Shown: positions 1 through 10,135, numbered from the stretch's first letter. The stretch is 64,000 nt of DNA from Neckera pumila (GCA_963969595.1 OZ018408.1:6259823-6323822); one strand, 5' to 3'. The notes: generated by a model not told the origin, from the sequence alone. Numbers and translations: made by a program.

Positions 1-111
1 CCTCCATCTTCTATCAAAATTTCAGCCAAAAATATAGAAGTCTCTAGTCATACGTACCTGCCCAAAAATTCTATATGACCAAAAAACGCATGTTGGTCCT
101 TTAGGGGTTAA
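1..111 (+). mobile_element. Right end of a TTAA-ended (piggyBac-like) element, cut by the window edge
   Basis: The last bases read CCTTTAGGGG followed by TTAA (108-111). The preceding 100 bases are nearly the same as 50101-50215, the right end of a complete copy of the family. The sequence after 111 is Copia integrase on the minus strand, so the element appears to be inserted in the Copia remnant. The left end is outside the window. No coding capacity is visible. Confidence 0.65.
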
Positions 112-2296
112 TAAGAATGGCATATATATATTTGTTGCAATTGAATCTAATGTCCGTTTGTCCAATGGTTGCATAGTTGTATATATATACTTGTTGGAGT
201 TGAAACACATCCAGAAAGAAGCTTTTGTGAAGAAGCAATTTCTACAGATGAAGGACGAAGTTGAATTAGAGTTGCAGCATATAGAACTACATGTCTCCAT
301 ATAGATGGAAGTAAATTTGCATGAAAAAGCAATGGTCTTGTAATAAATTGGATCCGTTTGATAAAAGACTCACTCAGCCCATTTTGAGTATGTTCATATG
401 GAATTGAGTAGGTCAAATCAATTCCCGTTGCAATACAATAATCTTCAAAAAATCGTGATCAAAATTCTGGGGCATTATCCATATGTAACATTTTGATTGG
501 ATAATCCAAAAAATGAACCTTGAAATGGATTGGCATTGAAAGTAAATTGACAAAAACCAAATTTTTTGCTGATAATAATAAGACATAGACTGTTTGCCTG
601 ATGCATCAACCAAAATCAAAAAATAGTGAAACAATTAAGACATAGGATTTATCGGACCACAAATATCATTATGTAACTTTGAAAATATAGGTGGTAGTTC
701 ATGAGGAAGCTTTGATAAGGATGGTTTGGCAATAAACTTGCTTTGCGCATATGCCTGACATAATGTCATGGAATTGACATTTGTTGGATACTAATTATAT
801 CCAGCAATACAGGGAATAACCTTTTTAAATGAAGTAAAATCTGAATGACTCAATTTTTTCACGCCAAAAATAAACTTATTATGTTTAGAAGATAAAGCAA
901 AATTGAATACAATAGGTGGTCAGATTGGAATCCAATACAAGCCATTTGCCGTAGTAAAGGCTGTTTTCACCACTTTATTTTTTGTAAAAAAATCAGAGCC
1001 TCTTGCATATCTAGAATTTTGGTTGAGAGGTGAAAACCATTGGTGCACACATCCCAATAGCTGATTAGGCTTTAGGGCACAGAGGGAGAAAACATAACAC
1101 ACATACATGTCCTGGTGGTGTCCTCAAGGGATATCACCTTTGCTGGTTCTTCCTGAAAACAAATTACATTCGATCTAGCTATAGTCATCAAATTTCTGGT
1201 TTGTCTAGTTGAAAGTTTACATTCATCACAAAAAATTTATCCATAGGATTGTATGAGTAGTTGTAGAATCAAGGAACGTATCACAAAATCTAACAATGGA
1301 GGTCTTCTTAACAACAAGTGTTTTGAAGTCTTCAGCTCCATATAGATTTATAGATGCATCTATGATGTATTTAGGCTTCTCGAGATTGAATTGTTCTTGT
1401 AAAACATCTTTACGGAATATTTTGATGTTTGGCAAATATTTGCCAAGTGGCCCACTCTGTCATACTTGTGACAAAAATGCGTATTTAACGGATGCTTACA
1501 ATGACTATTTCTTTGTGCTTATTGATTATCACGGTTATAATTATGATTACTCGATTTTCTGTAACATTTTTTTCTATGTTTATGTGCTTTAGATTTAACA
1601 TTAAAAACCTTAGCAACATAAGATTCAGGAACCGCAATTCCAACAGGACTAGCCTCTTTGTTGCGCAAAAGGAATTATTTTGCTTTTCAGCAAGAAGTAA
1701 CAAGGATACGAGATCTAAGTGATTCTCGTTTCTTGTTCCTGTATTGTTGTATAAGTATCACAGATGCTGGTGGAAGTGTTGAAAGAATTTTCTCCATAAT
1801 TTTCCCTTTGTTAAATAGTTTGACCACACAATCTTAGTTGTGTTATTATGCGGTATAGTTCATTGTTGAAAATAAAAAGTGTTGGAAAATCCGACACTCA
1901 TAAACGAGTCCAGTCATGAAGGACCTTAGGGTGAAAGATGATTTTTTGATGGCCAAAGAGAAATTTGAACTTATGCCAAAGCTTGTTTGGACTTTCAAGT
2001 TCCAAACATTGATATTGTAAAGCAAAAACAGGATAGCAAGAGTGTAAAAGAAATGCTTTTCAGGAAATATAGGTAGAAATAAAGTCACTTACTTCAGAAA
2101 GTCTGTCCAATGTTTTGCACTCTGACAATCTGCTACGTTTAAATATGCGCTTTTACAGTTTCACCCATAATAGATAATTACCACCATCAACTGCGAATTG
2201 TAGAAAAAGAAGGAGCTGTAGTTGCGGTGGCTCAATATGAATAGCAACCATTGGATTAGTTGTAAACGCAGCAACAAAAAAAGTGGAGGTATTCAT
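112..2296 (-). pseudogene. Decayed Ty1/Copia gag-pol (gag to integrase)
   Basis: Read right to left. A possible start ATG lies at 2296-2294, followed by a gag N-terminus with the pattern G-x-N-Y-x-x-W (GGNYLLW near 2,170). A UBN2-type gag core (about 2,090-1,800) ends in QLRLCGQT. Near 1,470 is a zinc knuckle CHKYDRVGHLANIC in which the second Cys of the CCHC is Tyr. Integrase pieces follow: GPINPM and LVDASGK (about 650-590), then HTQNGLSESFIKRIQ and a WRHVVLYAA-like segment (about 380-270), all typical of plant Copia integrase. Frameshifts and stops are frequent. Protease is not evident, and RT/RNase H would lie beyond the left edge. The element is clearly dead. The Copia assignment is firm; the lineage is not resolved. 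Confidence 0.8.
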
Positions 2297-3158
2297 GATG
2301 GAAATATAAAAGATAAAATGTAGAGAAAAAAATTAAAAATTAGGATTTAGAAATGAAATAGAAAATAGAGATAAATATAAGGTTTAAGATAAAGATAAAG
2401 ATAAAGATGAATAAAGATAAAAATAAAGAAAATAAAAAAAGAGAAATATAAAAATAAAGATAATATAAAAAACTAAAAATTAAAAAAGGATAAATATAAT
2501 ATAGAAGATAAACATAAAGATATCATAATGATAAAGATAAAAAATATATAATGATAAAAAATGAATAAAAATAGATAAAAACAAAAAATAAATATAAAAA
2601 TAAAAATAAAAATAAAAATAAAATAATTGTTGGAGTTTGGAGAAATCGTAAAAAGAGAGCTGGATAGGCAAAGCGGTAGTTAGAGGGGTGTGGATGCAAA
2701 GAAGGAGCTTGAAGTAGAACATGGAAAGGAAAGCTGCGTAAGCAAGGAGAAGAAGAAAAATAAAATAAATATAAAAATTAGAAGCTTGAGGTGTAGGGAG
2801 GGTAGAAGGCAGAAGATAGCCAGAAGGCAGAGGAAGAGGAGGAAAGTTGGGAGGGTGAAGCAATAGGAGACAAAGTTTAGGAGGAGTGGCGATAGAGTTA
2901 CAGGTTGGGGGGTCTAAGAGAGGGAATGGCTGGCTAGAAAGGGGTCTGAGGCGGAAGCTGCAGGGATGGATCGGGCGGGAGAGGGTTCGATAGCGAAGCA
3001 AGCCGAGGAATGGCCACAAGGAATAAAGAGCAGCAGCAGAGAAGGCAGCTTGGAGAAGGGGTTGCAAAGCCTTTTATTGGAAACATAAAATAAATCGAAA
3101 TTAAAAGCACAAGAATCTCAAAACCAAAATACAGAGAGAGCGTGCCAATAACGTGTTA
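2297..3158 (-). other. Long leader of the Copia element with a primer-site-like end
   Basis: Upstream of the Copia gag start is an ~860-bp non-coding leader. Its left part (2,300-2,640) is a simple A-rich tract of GATAAA and AAAAAT runs on the plus strand; its right part (2,640-3,070) is G/A-rich. Near 3,130-3,158 the minus strand reads TTAACACGTTATTGGCACGC, which resembles the ACACGTTATCAGCACGA type leader seen at the start of many plant Copia interiors. The 195-residue Leu/Pro/Phe-rich frame across it (3067-2480, minus) is a product of base composition and is not called as a gene. Confidence 0.45.
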
Positions 3159-3555
3159 AGACTAATAAACTAAACAAAAATAAGAAGTGTCTTTAGGAAG
3201 AAGGTATGAAACATAAACAAGATAGGAAAAGATGAATAGTTTTTTTTTCCTATTTGTGAAAAAGATTTTTATTTAATCATTAGTTGACTAATCAACTATA
3301 TGGCGAGCATAGTAAGATATTAATATAATTTTAATAGTTATCATCTCTAGTGTAGTCAACTAGAATAAAGGTGGAATTTTGTGGTGCACAAAAATCAGCC
3401 AAACTTTTTAAAAAGGGATTTTATTTTTCTGGACCTCTGAAAAAATGAGCAATATTTGCAAGGGGAAAATTAGAAATAGTTTGACAACAAGACTATAGAG
3501 AGAGGCCTATAAAAACTGGGAGGGATCAAAGTTTCTAACTTCATAAAAATTAATT
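3159..3555. other. Spacer, possibly decayed Copia 5' LTR
   Basis: AT-rich sequence between the Copia leader and the split TTAA element. By position it should include the Copia 5' LTR, but I found no second LTR copy in the window to confirm or bound it. No coding frame is seen. Confidence 0.3.
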
Positions 3556-3781
3556 TTAACACCTAGAGGTCTAAGGCCATTTTTAATCAAAAACTAATAA
3601 AAAACTATTCAAAATTGACACTTCTATTGCAAAGAGCAAAAATATTTGAATTTTTTGCATATATAATTATAATGTCTTGCATAAGATTAGTATAAAAATA
3701 TGTGACAAAAATTTCATAAACTTAGGCCTCTGTCACGGATACTCTAGGATCTTCTAAGCTTCTCCATGGTCTTCTAGTACC

Positions 3782-3804
3782 TTCTAGAAACTTCCAGAAG
3801 CTTC
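3782..3804. promoter_or_regulatory. Perfect five-subunit heat-shock element in the 5' LTR
   Basis: The pentamers alternate without error: TTC (3782), GAA (3787), TTC (3792), GAA (3797), TTC (3802), each spaced by two bases. This is the canonical nTTCnnGAAn binding array of heat-shock factors. The same 23 bases recur in the 3' LTR at 7892-7914, so the site predates the later repeat expansion. The sequence match is certain; heat response is an inference. Confidence 0.75.
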
Positions 3805-3840
3805 TATAGTCTTCTAAGAGTCTTCTATAGTCTTCTAAGA

Positions 3841-4560
3841 GTCTTTTAGAAGCTTCCATAGTGTTCCAGAAGCTTCCATAGTGTTCCAGAAGCTTCCATA
3901 GTGTTCCAGAAGCTTCCATAGTGTTCCAGAAGCTTCCATAGTGTTCCAGAAGCTTCCATAGTGTTCCAGAAGCTTCCATAGTGTTCCAGAAGCTTCCATA
4001 GTGTTCCAGAAGCTTCCATAGTGTTCCAGAAGCTTCCATAGTGTTCCAGAAGCTTCCATAGTGTTCCAGAAGCTTCCATAGTGTTCCAGAAGCTTCCATA
4101 GTGTTCCAGAAGCTTCCATAGTGTTCCAGAAGCTTCCATAGTGTTCCAGAAGCTTCCATAGTGTTCCAGAAGCTTCCATAGTGTTCCAGAAGCTTCCATA
4201 GTGTTCCAGAAGCTTCCATAGTGTTCCAGAAGCTTCCATAATATTCCGGAAGCTTCCATAATATTCCGGAGCTTCCATAATATTCCGGAAGCTTCCATAA
4301 TATTCCGGAAGCTTCCATAATATTCCGGAAGCTTCCATAATATTCCGGAAGCTTCCATAATATTCCGGAAGCTTCCATAATATTCCGGAAGCTTCCATAG
4401 TATTTCGGAAGCTTTCATAGTATTCCGGAAGCTTTCATAGTATTCCGGAAGCTTTCATAGTATTCCGGAAGCTTTCATAGTATTCCGGAAGCTTTTATAG
4501 TATTCCGGAAGCTTTCATAGTATTCCAGAAGCTTCTGTAGTATTCCAAGAGCTTCCATAA
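3841..4560. repeat. 20-bp tandem array (about 36 units), each unit an HSE trimer
   Basis: Unit GTGTTCCAGAAGCTTCCATA. Nineteen identical units run from 3861 to 4240. They are followed by about eight units of the form ATATTCCGGAAGCTTCCATA (one is 19 bp), then about six with GCTTTC in place of GCTTCC, then degenerate ones. Each main unit contains TTCnnGAAnnTTC in perfect phase, and because the unit is 20 bp (four 5-bp subunits) the phase carries on from unit to unit. The 3' LTR has only about four degenerate units here. Long frames through the array on the minus strand (GTLWKLLEHYGSFWNTMEAS repeats) are artefacts of the period. Confidence 0.95.
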
Positions 4561-4669
4561 TGTTCCAGGAGCTTCCATAATCTTCTAGAAGATGATATAT
4601 TGCATTGAAAGTTTTCAATAGAGTTCTAAAAGCCTCCATAGAGTTCCAGAAGAACCTCTTAGGTAGTAG

Positions 4670-4711
4670 TATATAAGGAGTCGAGACTGAGATAGTCCTC
4701 AGTCTCAACAA
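4670..4711 (+). promoter_or_regulatory. LTR TATA box and inferred transcript start
   Basis: TATATAAGG lies at 4670-4678. The inferred start is about 4701 (AGTCTCAACAA), 31 bp downstream, chosen because the equivalent 3' LTR sequence (8131-8141, AGTCTCGACAA) is complementary to the primer site at 4832-4842. The heat-shock array ends roughly 110 bp upstream of the TATA box. Confidence 0.6.
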
Positions 4712-4831
4712 CACATCTCTTAAGTGTTATTCTTGTTATTCAAGTTTCAGTCTTGTACTCTTTTTGACTTTAATAGCAATCTTGTTTCTAAAAACTTATC
4801 TTGTTTTGTTCTCCTTGCCGTCCGTAACAGT

Positions 4832-4842
4832 TTGTCGAGGCT
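4832..4842 (+). other. Primer-binding site of self-priming (Tf1) type
   Basis: TTGTCGAGGCT begins two bases after the 5' LTR. It pairs over all 11 positions with AGUCUCGACAA, the predicted 5' end of the element's own RNA (3' LTR copy, 8131-8141), with one G:U wobble. Tf1 and sushi-type elements prime reverse transcription in this way with the first 11 nt of their mRNA. I did not recognise a match to a plant tRNA 3' end here. The 5' LTR copy of the start carries one substitution (CTCAACAA). Confidence 0.6.
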
Positions 4843-5211
4843 GCTTTCAAAACTTTGCTTGCAAAGTTTTTTCTAAATTTTCTTGCTTTAGCAAACGGAC
4901 AAGTTTTAGTTTTGTTTAAGGCCTATTCTAATTCTTGTTTTTTGATACAACCAAGCAGAAAACTAATACCGGAACTTGATTTTTTCTTGATAGAGTGTGG
5001 ATTACCCCTCTTCTTGAAAACTCTGAAGTGTTTAGGGGTTGTAGATTATCCTCCTCTAAACTAGTATTATTTTTGCTCAACAAAGTTTTTTCTCGATTGT
5101 GAGCGGTTTACCGTCCTTCTTGAAAACAACCTTGACATTTAGAGATTGTGGATTACCCATCTCTAAATTGGTTTGTCAAATTAGCTAGTCATCTTTGCCG
5201 AGTGAACTAAG

Positions 5212-6210
5212 ATGTCAGGAACTACAAACACAAATACCGCGGAGACTCAGTTAGACCTTATATTGAAAACCATTGAATCTTTATCTATGAGAACAAATAT
5301 TTTAGAGGATTTTGTGGCAAAAGTTGATATTAATCAACGAGCAACGGAGCCACCAGCTACCTCAACACCAAGAGCAATGATGCCTACTCAAGGCTTCGAT
5401 CCAATTCTATTAGCTGCAAAAGAACCAAGAATCAGTCTTCCCGAAAAATTCGATGGTTTTCGCTCTAAATTTCGAGGGTTTGTAAATCAAGTACAGTTGA
5501 TTATTGCCCTCCAACCTCAACGATATCCTACGGACAAATCACGAGTCAGCTTGGTTGGAACTTTGCTTACTGGACAAGCCTTGTCTTGGTTTGCACCACT
5601 ATTTGAAGCAAGGTCTCCTATTCTGAGTAACTTCGAAACGTTTCTAGCAATATTTGCCGAAGCATTTGGAGAACATGATAAAAATCGCTGGGCAAAAACC
5701 AAGATTCGTACTTTGCGACAAGGATCACGCTCGGCTTCACTATATGCATCCGAATTTCGGCAGTTGGCTTGTGACATCAACTGGGGCGAAGAAATACTCA
5801 TAAGCCAATTCCAATGGGGCATACGCGACGATGTGAAGGATCTATTATTATTGTTTTCTGATCCTCAAACAGTGAACGAAACAATAAGTCAAGCTGTGAA
5901 GTGCGACAATCAATTATTCCAACGGCGTCAAGATCGACGTTCTTGGACTACATCAACTTTACAAACATTTCCTTTGGTCAAGGCAACACATGTCACAAAT
6001 ATATCTTTTCAAGGACCAGAAGATATGCAGATTGATGCAGTAAAATTTGGGTCTCTTACTAAATAAGAAAAGAAACGACGACTTGATGAAGGCTTATGCC
6101 TATATTGTAGAGACTCTGGCCACAAGGCAATCAACTGCCCTAAGAAGCATAAAACAAGGACTTTATTACGGATTTACCTCCATCAGCATTTTTTGATTCC
6201 ATTTACGTGA
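5212..6210 (+). pseudogene. Chromovirus gag with premature stop before the zinc knuckle
   Basis: The ATG at 5212 opens 284 codons to TAA at 6064. The capsid-like region (residues about 60-235) has the sushi/PEG10-type signature: LPEKFDGFRSKFRGFV, LLTGQALSWFAP, FGEHDKNRWAKTKIRTLRQG, YASEFRQLA. Reading on in the same frame past the TAA gives EKKRRLDEGLCLYC and then CLYCRDSGHKAINC (6097-6138), an intact CCHC knuckle. The TAA is therefore an internal nonsense change and not the natural end. The frame then reaches TGA at 6208, just past the deletion junction. A nonfunctional copy of the structural protein. Confidence 0.85.
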
Positions 6211-7206
6211 TCGTAGATCGTTTTACCAAAATGGCTCACTTTTCTCCATGTTCAAAAATAATCACCAGTGAAGAAACAGCAAGGCTATTTTTTGACACTA
6301 TTGATCGATATCATGGCTTACCTGATGATATCATATTTGATCGAGGACCGTAATTTGTCTCCAAATTTTGGAAATCTCTTTTTGAAACCTTGAAGGTGAA
6401 AATTAATTTTTCTTCTGCTTTTCATCCACAGACTGATGAATAAACAGAACGTATGAATCAAGTACTAGAGCAATACCTACATTGTAACATCAACTACCAA
6501 CAAGACGATTGGACTTTACATTTGACTTTGGCGGAATTTGCATACAACAATACCATCCATACTTCTACTCATGAAATGCCATTCTACGCCAATTATGGAC
6601 ATCATCCCAAATTTGATTTATTCAATGTTTCTCAAATGGACAATCCAGCAGTCAAAAATTTAACTTTAAAGTTATCAGAAATTCAAGAAACTATGAAACT
6701 TCATCTTCAAGAAGCTCAAGAACGTTACAAAACAACAGCAGATACATTGCGTAAAGAATCGTTTTCATTTCAAGTTGGGGACAAAGTATGACTTCTTTGA
6801 CGCAACATCAAGACTACTCGATCGTGTGACAAATTGGATTATCGACGACTAGGACCGTTTCCTATAGTCAAACAAATCAATGCTGTTGCCTATTGTTTAG
6901 AGCTTCCAGTCGCTATGAAAGTACATCCAGTCTTTCATATTTCTCTTCTTGAAATATACAAAGAGTCTAAATTACCTGGACGAAATCAACTGCCACCGCC
7001 TTTCATTGAAATCGACAATAATGTAGAATATAAGGTGGTAAAGGTGCTTGATTCACGATGGCGACTTGGCAAATTGGAGTATCTTGTCGATTGGCGTGGC
7101 TATGATATTAATGTACAAACATGAAAAACAACAAAAAATTTAGTTAACGTGCCGCAAAAGGTACATGAATTCCATCAACTTTATCTTGATAAGTCACAAC
7201 CTATAT
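6180..7206 (+). pseudogene. Chromovirus integrase core and chromodomain remnant
   Basis: The remnant starts inside the integrase core (FDSIYVIVDRFTKMAHF) and therefore lacks the HHCC finger and the first catalytic Asp. The second Asp (IIFDRGP) and the Glu (TERMNQVLEQYL) remain. In-frame stops lie near 6351, 6440 and 6789, and one stretch reads through a frame change. The C-terminal region (RLGPFPIVKQINAVAYCLELP, VHPVFHISLL) leads into a chromodomain, EYKVVKVLDSR then KLEYLVDWRGYD (about 7,026-7,112), of the kind that targets chromovirus integration to marked chromatin. A stop follows at 7122; downstream residues KVHEFHQLYLDKSQP match the usual integrase tail. Not functional. Confidence 0.85.
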
Positions 7207-7339
7207 AATTAGTAGCTTCTTTAAGAAGCTTTCTCTTCTGAGAATTGATATAAGAAGGGGAGAGTCACTATAAAAACATTCACTTCAAAACTTCAATAGT
7301 TCTTAGATAGCTATTATAATATCTCCAACATCTCTAATA

Positions 7340-7788
7340 GGAGGGTTTTTAGAGACTTTTTAGAGCCTGAGGTAAAATCCGAGCCTGAGTTTAAACTTGA
7401 ACTTGAACTTTCTATGTTACAATTACCAAACCGACCTTTACAACTTTCAGCTCCTTCAGCATTACAATCTGAAGAAGAAGGTGGATTTTCGGCACAACGA
7501 AAGTGACCTCGTATAGATCAACCCTGGCACGGCAATCTTCAATCCGATGCAAGAGCCTTGGTAATATTGTTGCAAGTTGGTAGTCTTGAGCCCAACAGTC
7601 CAGAAATAACATTCCAAGGATGTTTTGAAGGTTTGAATATTGAGCACTATCGCCCTGGAGTTTGCCCTATAGAAGGAGGACGTGGTCACAATCGTTGGCT
7701 CCAAGAACCAGTACATCTACCTTCAGAGCAAAGAGCAACTTATGTTGCAGATACTCTTCATTGTATGCTTAATTTTTTACAAATGTAA
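7340..7788 (+). pseudogene. Accessory ORF between chromodomain and 3' LTR (copy 1)
   Basis: I do not recognise this family. The N-terminal part is acidic (EPEVKSEPEF, LELELSMLQLP); then comes a basic patch with a TGA (7504-7506) just before PRIDQPWHGNLQSDARALVI. The core continues LLQVGSLEPNSPEITFQGCF, EGLN, and PIEGGRGHNRW, ending CMLNFLQM at 7785. The copy at 36243-35686 (minus) has the same order: acidic part, KKPR, WHGN, DARALVILLQV, EVTFEGSFEGLN, KGSRGHQHR, LKFLKM. Order and spacing are conserved over about 140 residues. No membrane segment or known nucleic-acid fold is visible. Position matches where other Gypsy lineages keep extra ORFs. Its TGA corresponds to Arg/Lys in copy 2, so this copy is probably broken. 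Confidence 0.7.
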
Positions 7789-7840
7789 AGTATGTATAAC
7801 ACAAGCTCCTCTTGAAATTCGTCGCTAGAGAGGGAGGTGA

Positions 7841-8259
7841 TGTCACGGACACTCTAGGACCTTCTAAGTTTTTCCATGGTCTTTTAGTACCTTCTAGAAA
7901 CTTCCAGAAGCTTCTATAGTCTTCTAAGAGTCTTCTAAAAGTTTCCATAGTGTTCCAGAAGCTTTCATAGTGTTTTGGAAGCTTTTATAATGTTCCAGGA
8001 GCTTCTATAGTATTTTAGAAGATGATATATTACATTGGAAGTTTTCAATAGAGTTCTAAAAGCCTCCATAGAGTTCCAGAAGAACCTCTTAGGTAGTAGT
8101 ATATAAGGAGTCGAGATTGAGATAGTCCTCAGTCTCGACAACACATCTCTTAAGTATTATTCTTAATATTCAAGTTTCAGCCTTGTACTCTTCTTGACTT
8201 TAATAGCAATCTTGTTTCTAGAAACTTATCTTATCTTGTTCTCCTTGCCGTCCGTAACA
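7841..8259 (+). repeat. Chromovirus 3' LTR (419 bp)
   Basis: It begins TGTCACGGACACTCTAGGA and ends GCCGTCCGTAACA, followed by TSD GCCTC (8260-8264). It carries the five-subunit heat-shock element (7892-7914), about four degenerate 20-bp units (7915-8020), the TATA box (8100-8107) and the inferred transcript start (8131). It lacks the large array of the 5' LTR, so it probably shows the ancestral LTR length. Confidence 0.92.
7892..8131 (+). promoter_or_regulatory. Promoter region of the 3' LTR with HSE and TATA
   Basis: A perfect TTC/GAA pentamer array (7892-7914) stands 186 bp upstream of TATATAAGG (8100). Degenerate TTC..GAA..TTT units lie between. This promoter would fire outward into the right flank if active, but only non-coding TTAA-element sequence follows. 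Confidence 0.55.
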
Positions 8260-9001
8260 GCCTCATTGATTGCAAGATAATTACACTTAAAATGAAAAAT
8301 AAATAAAAATTGGACCTTACGAAAGTTGGATACAAGACTTTGAATCTCTTCAACTTTTAATATTGCATTATAATTTTAGAGGTTAAAAATCTTTATAGTG
8401 GAGAATTGAGTTCAAAATCTAAAATTTTTTTATTAAAAAAGACTTGATTTATTGTGCTTCAAAAAATTGTTCAACAGAAATAGATATGCAATAGGAAAAA
8501 AAATCCTTAATTGCTCTAAGATGAAATTGAAACATACTAATTCCAATAGTGAAATTATTATTAATAGCAAGTGAATTGTACCTTGTAGAATTTTAAATTT
8601 TGAAAAATTGTAAAAATTCAATTCAAAATTGAATTTCAATATTTACAGAAAAGACTATAATTGCCTCGAAACCAAAAAACTCCATAATTTTGCATCACTA
8701 ATTTAGATAGAATGAATCAAACCTTTTCATATAGGAAAAAAGTATAATCTATAAAAAAAAAATTAAAAATTTTATTCCATTTTTTGAGGATGTTATACCT
8801 ATCTATCAAAACAATTTTGGGGCTTATGCTACCATAACTCTTGCTCTTATGCATCAATTCAGACAGAAGTTATATTCCCATAAATTGAATGTATATTTCT
8901 ATCTTCTGAAATATTTCAAAAAATAATATTAAATTGTCTTATTGTCAATCTAAAAGGCAACCCAATATAGGGGTTAACATTGGACTTATTTTAGGGGTTA
9001 A

Positions 9002-10135
9002 TATTGGAACATATAAATTTGTCATTTTATAAAATACAGGATAAGGCCTATTTCATTTAGATTACATTGCAAACTTTTAAGAATGGATGATGAATTGAAT
9101 GGGGCCATAGATTCAAAAGTAATGCGTAGAGTATTTTCAACTTCTAAATTTTGTTTTCCACATCCACGTGCACTTATTTTATGACTCATGAATTTGTTGT
9201 TCTCTAAAATACAAGGCAAGGTCCATTTCTTTTAGGTTTCCCTGTCGCAATTGGGTGCAATATTGACTCAGAACTGCATTTAGTGATAAAATTTTAAGTT
9301 CTAAATTTAATTTGAATTCAATCTAATCTCAAGCAAATTTTATTAATTAAGTTTTTTCCTTCAAATGATATACACAGTAGCTTTTATTTACCTAAAATAT
9401 GAGTAATTTGCATTTTGATGGACTTTTACTATCTTCAGTTGTAAGTTAATTATTCTTCACTCCAATTATACTACTGTATTTAGACTATTTCTTTGGTCAA
9501 ATTAGCGTATTTCATTTCTATTTCACTATTAACAATATAGTTTTTTCTTTTATTTCACTCTTGCTTATATATAGCACTTTTGAAAGAATGAAAATAAGAT
9601 TTTTTTGTATTTAAGAAAAAACTATCCTAAGATCTCAACTCAATTCTTAAATATAAAATCACTTTAAATTCAAACTTCCAATGAAAAATTTAAGTTAAAA
9701 AGACTCATAGATTCCTATTTTAATTTGTCAAGGTACCAAATAATACATTTTATTTTATTTTACTACACATACATCTTGCATTTTAGGTGGTCAAAGTCTT
9801 GTAGCTTCTAATTTTCTACCCTCAAACATTCTCTTACAATAGTATGTTGATTTGAAAAGATGTAAAAAAAATTTCAAATTTTTTTACAATATAGACTATA
9901 AGATATTAACATTTTAATTAATAAAAAATCTTTTCTTGGTGCTTCAAAAAAATGGATGTTCCTCAAATGCAGTACACCTCATGTTATTGCAATTAATCCA
10001 AGATTTGATTCACAGCGTTGTTATGATGGAAATTCTTTCATCATGTAAAAATTAGTTTTAATCTTTATTAATTTTATATACAATATTTAATAAAAATGGT
10101 TTGGTCGTGTTGAGAACCACGATTATTAAGAGTAG
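9002..10135. other. Gene-free AT-rich DNA
   Basis: No coding frame, RNA gene or clear repeat boundary recognised. Confidence 0.5.

Larger units (their letters stand above)
3731..4829 (+). repeat. Chromovirus 5' LTR (1,099 bp, expanded)
   Basis: It begins TGTCACGGATACTCTAGGA and ends GCCGTCCGTAACA. Outside the 20-bp tandem array it aligns end to end with the 419-bp 3' LTR. U3 contains the heat-shock elements and the array, the TATA box is at 4670 and R/U5 follow. The target duplication GCCTC sits directly upstream. Confidence 0.92.
3731..8259 (+). mobile_element. Deleted Tf1/sushi-type Gypsy chromovirus
   Basis: The element is bounded by TSD GCCTC (3726-3730 and 8260-8264). Both LTRs begin TGTCACGGA and end TCCGTAACA. 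Order: 5' LTR, self-primer-like PBS, gag, remnant integrase, chromodomain, accessory ORF, 3' LTR. Protease, RT, RNase H and the integrase N-terminus are missing: the sequence jumps from just after the gag zinc knuckle (about 6,160) to the integrase core (about 6,180). The gag resembles the PEG10/sushi type (FDGFRSKFRGFVNQV, DKSRVSLVGTLLTGQALSW). It cannot be autonomous. The LTRs differ by a 680-bp tandem-repeat expansion and scattered substitutions, so the insertion is not very recent. Confidence 0.9.
3556..9001 (+). mobile_element. TTAA-ended (piggyBac-like) element split by the chromovirus
   Basis: The left part is 3556-3730 and the right part 8260-9001 (the right part includes the duplicated target). 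The left part starts with TTAA then CACCTAGAGGTCTAAGGCC, and matches the first ~170 bp of the complete copy at 50292. The right part resumes at the matching internal point (TTGCAAGATAATTACACTTAAAATGA, compare 50470-50495) and ends TTTTAGGGG-TTAA (8998-9001). With the chromovirus removed the element is about 0.9 kb, as in the other copies. No transposase frame is visible. Confidence 0.7.

Noticed and set aside
2480..3067. 195-codon minus-strand frame rich in Leu, Pro, Phe and Tyr
   Set aside because: It lies in the purine-rich Copia leader; its composition follows the base bias and it matches no family.
3722..4418. Overlapping minus-strand frames of 187-218 codons with WKLLEHYGSFWNTMEAS repeats
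   Set aside because: A 20-bp period gives three shifted copies of the same repetitive peptide in all frames; this is the LTR heat-shock array and not a protein.
3841..4560. CRISPR-like array
   Set aside because: Direct tandem units with no spacers, inside a eukaryotic LTR.
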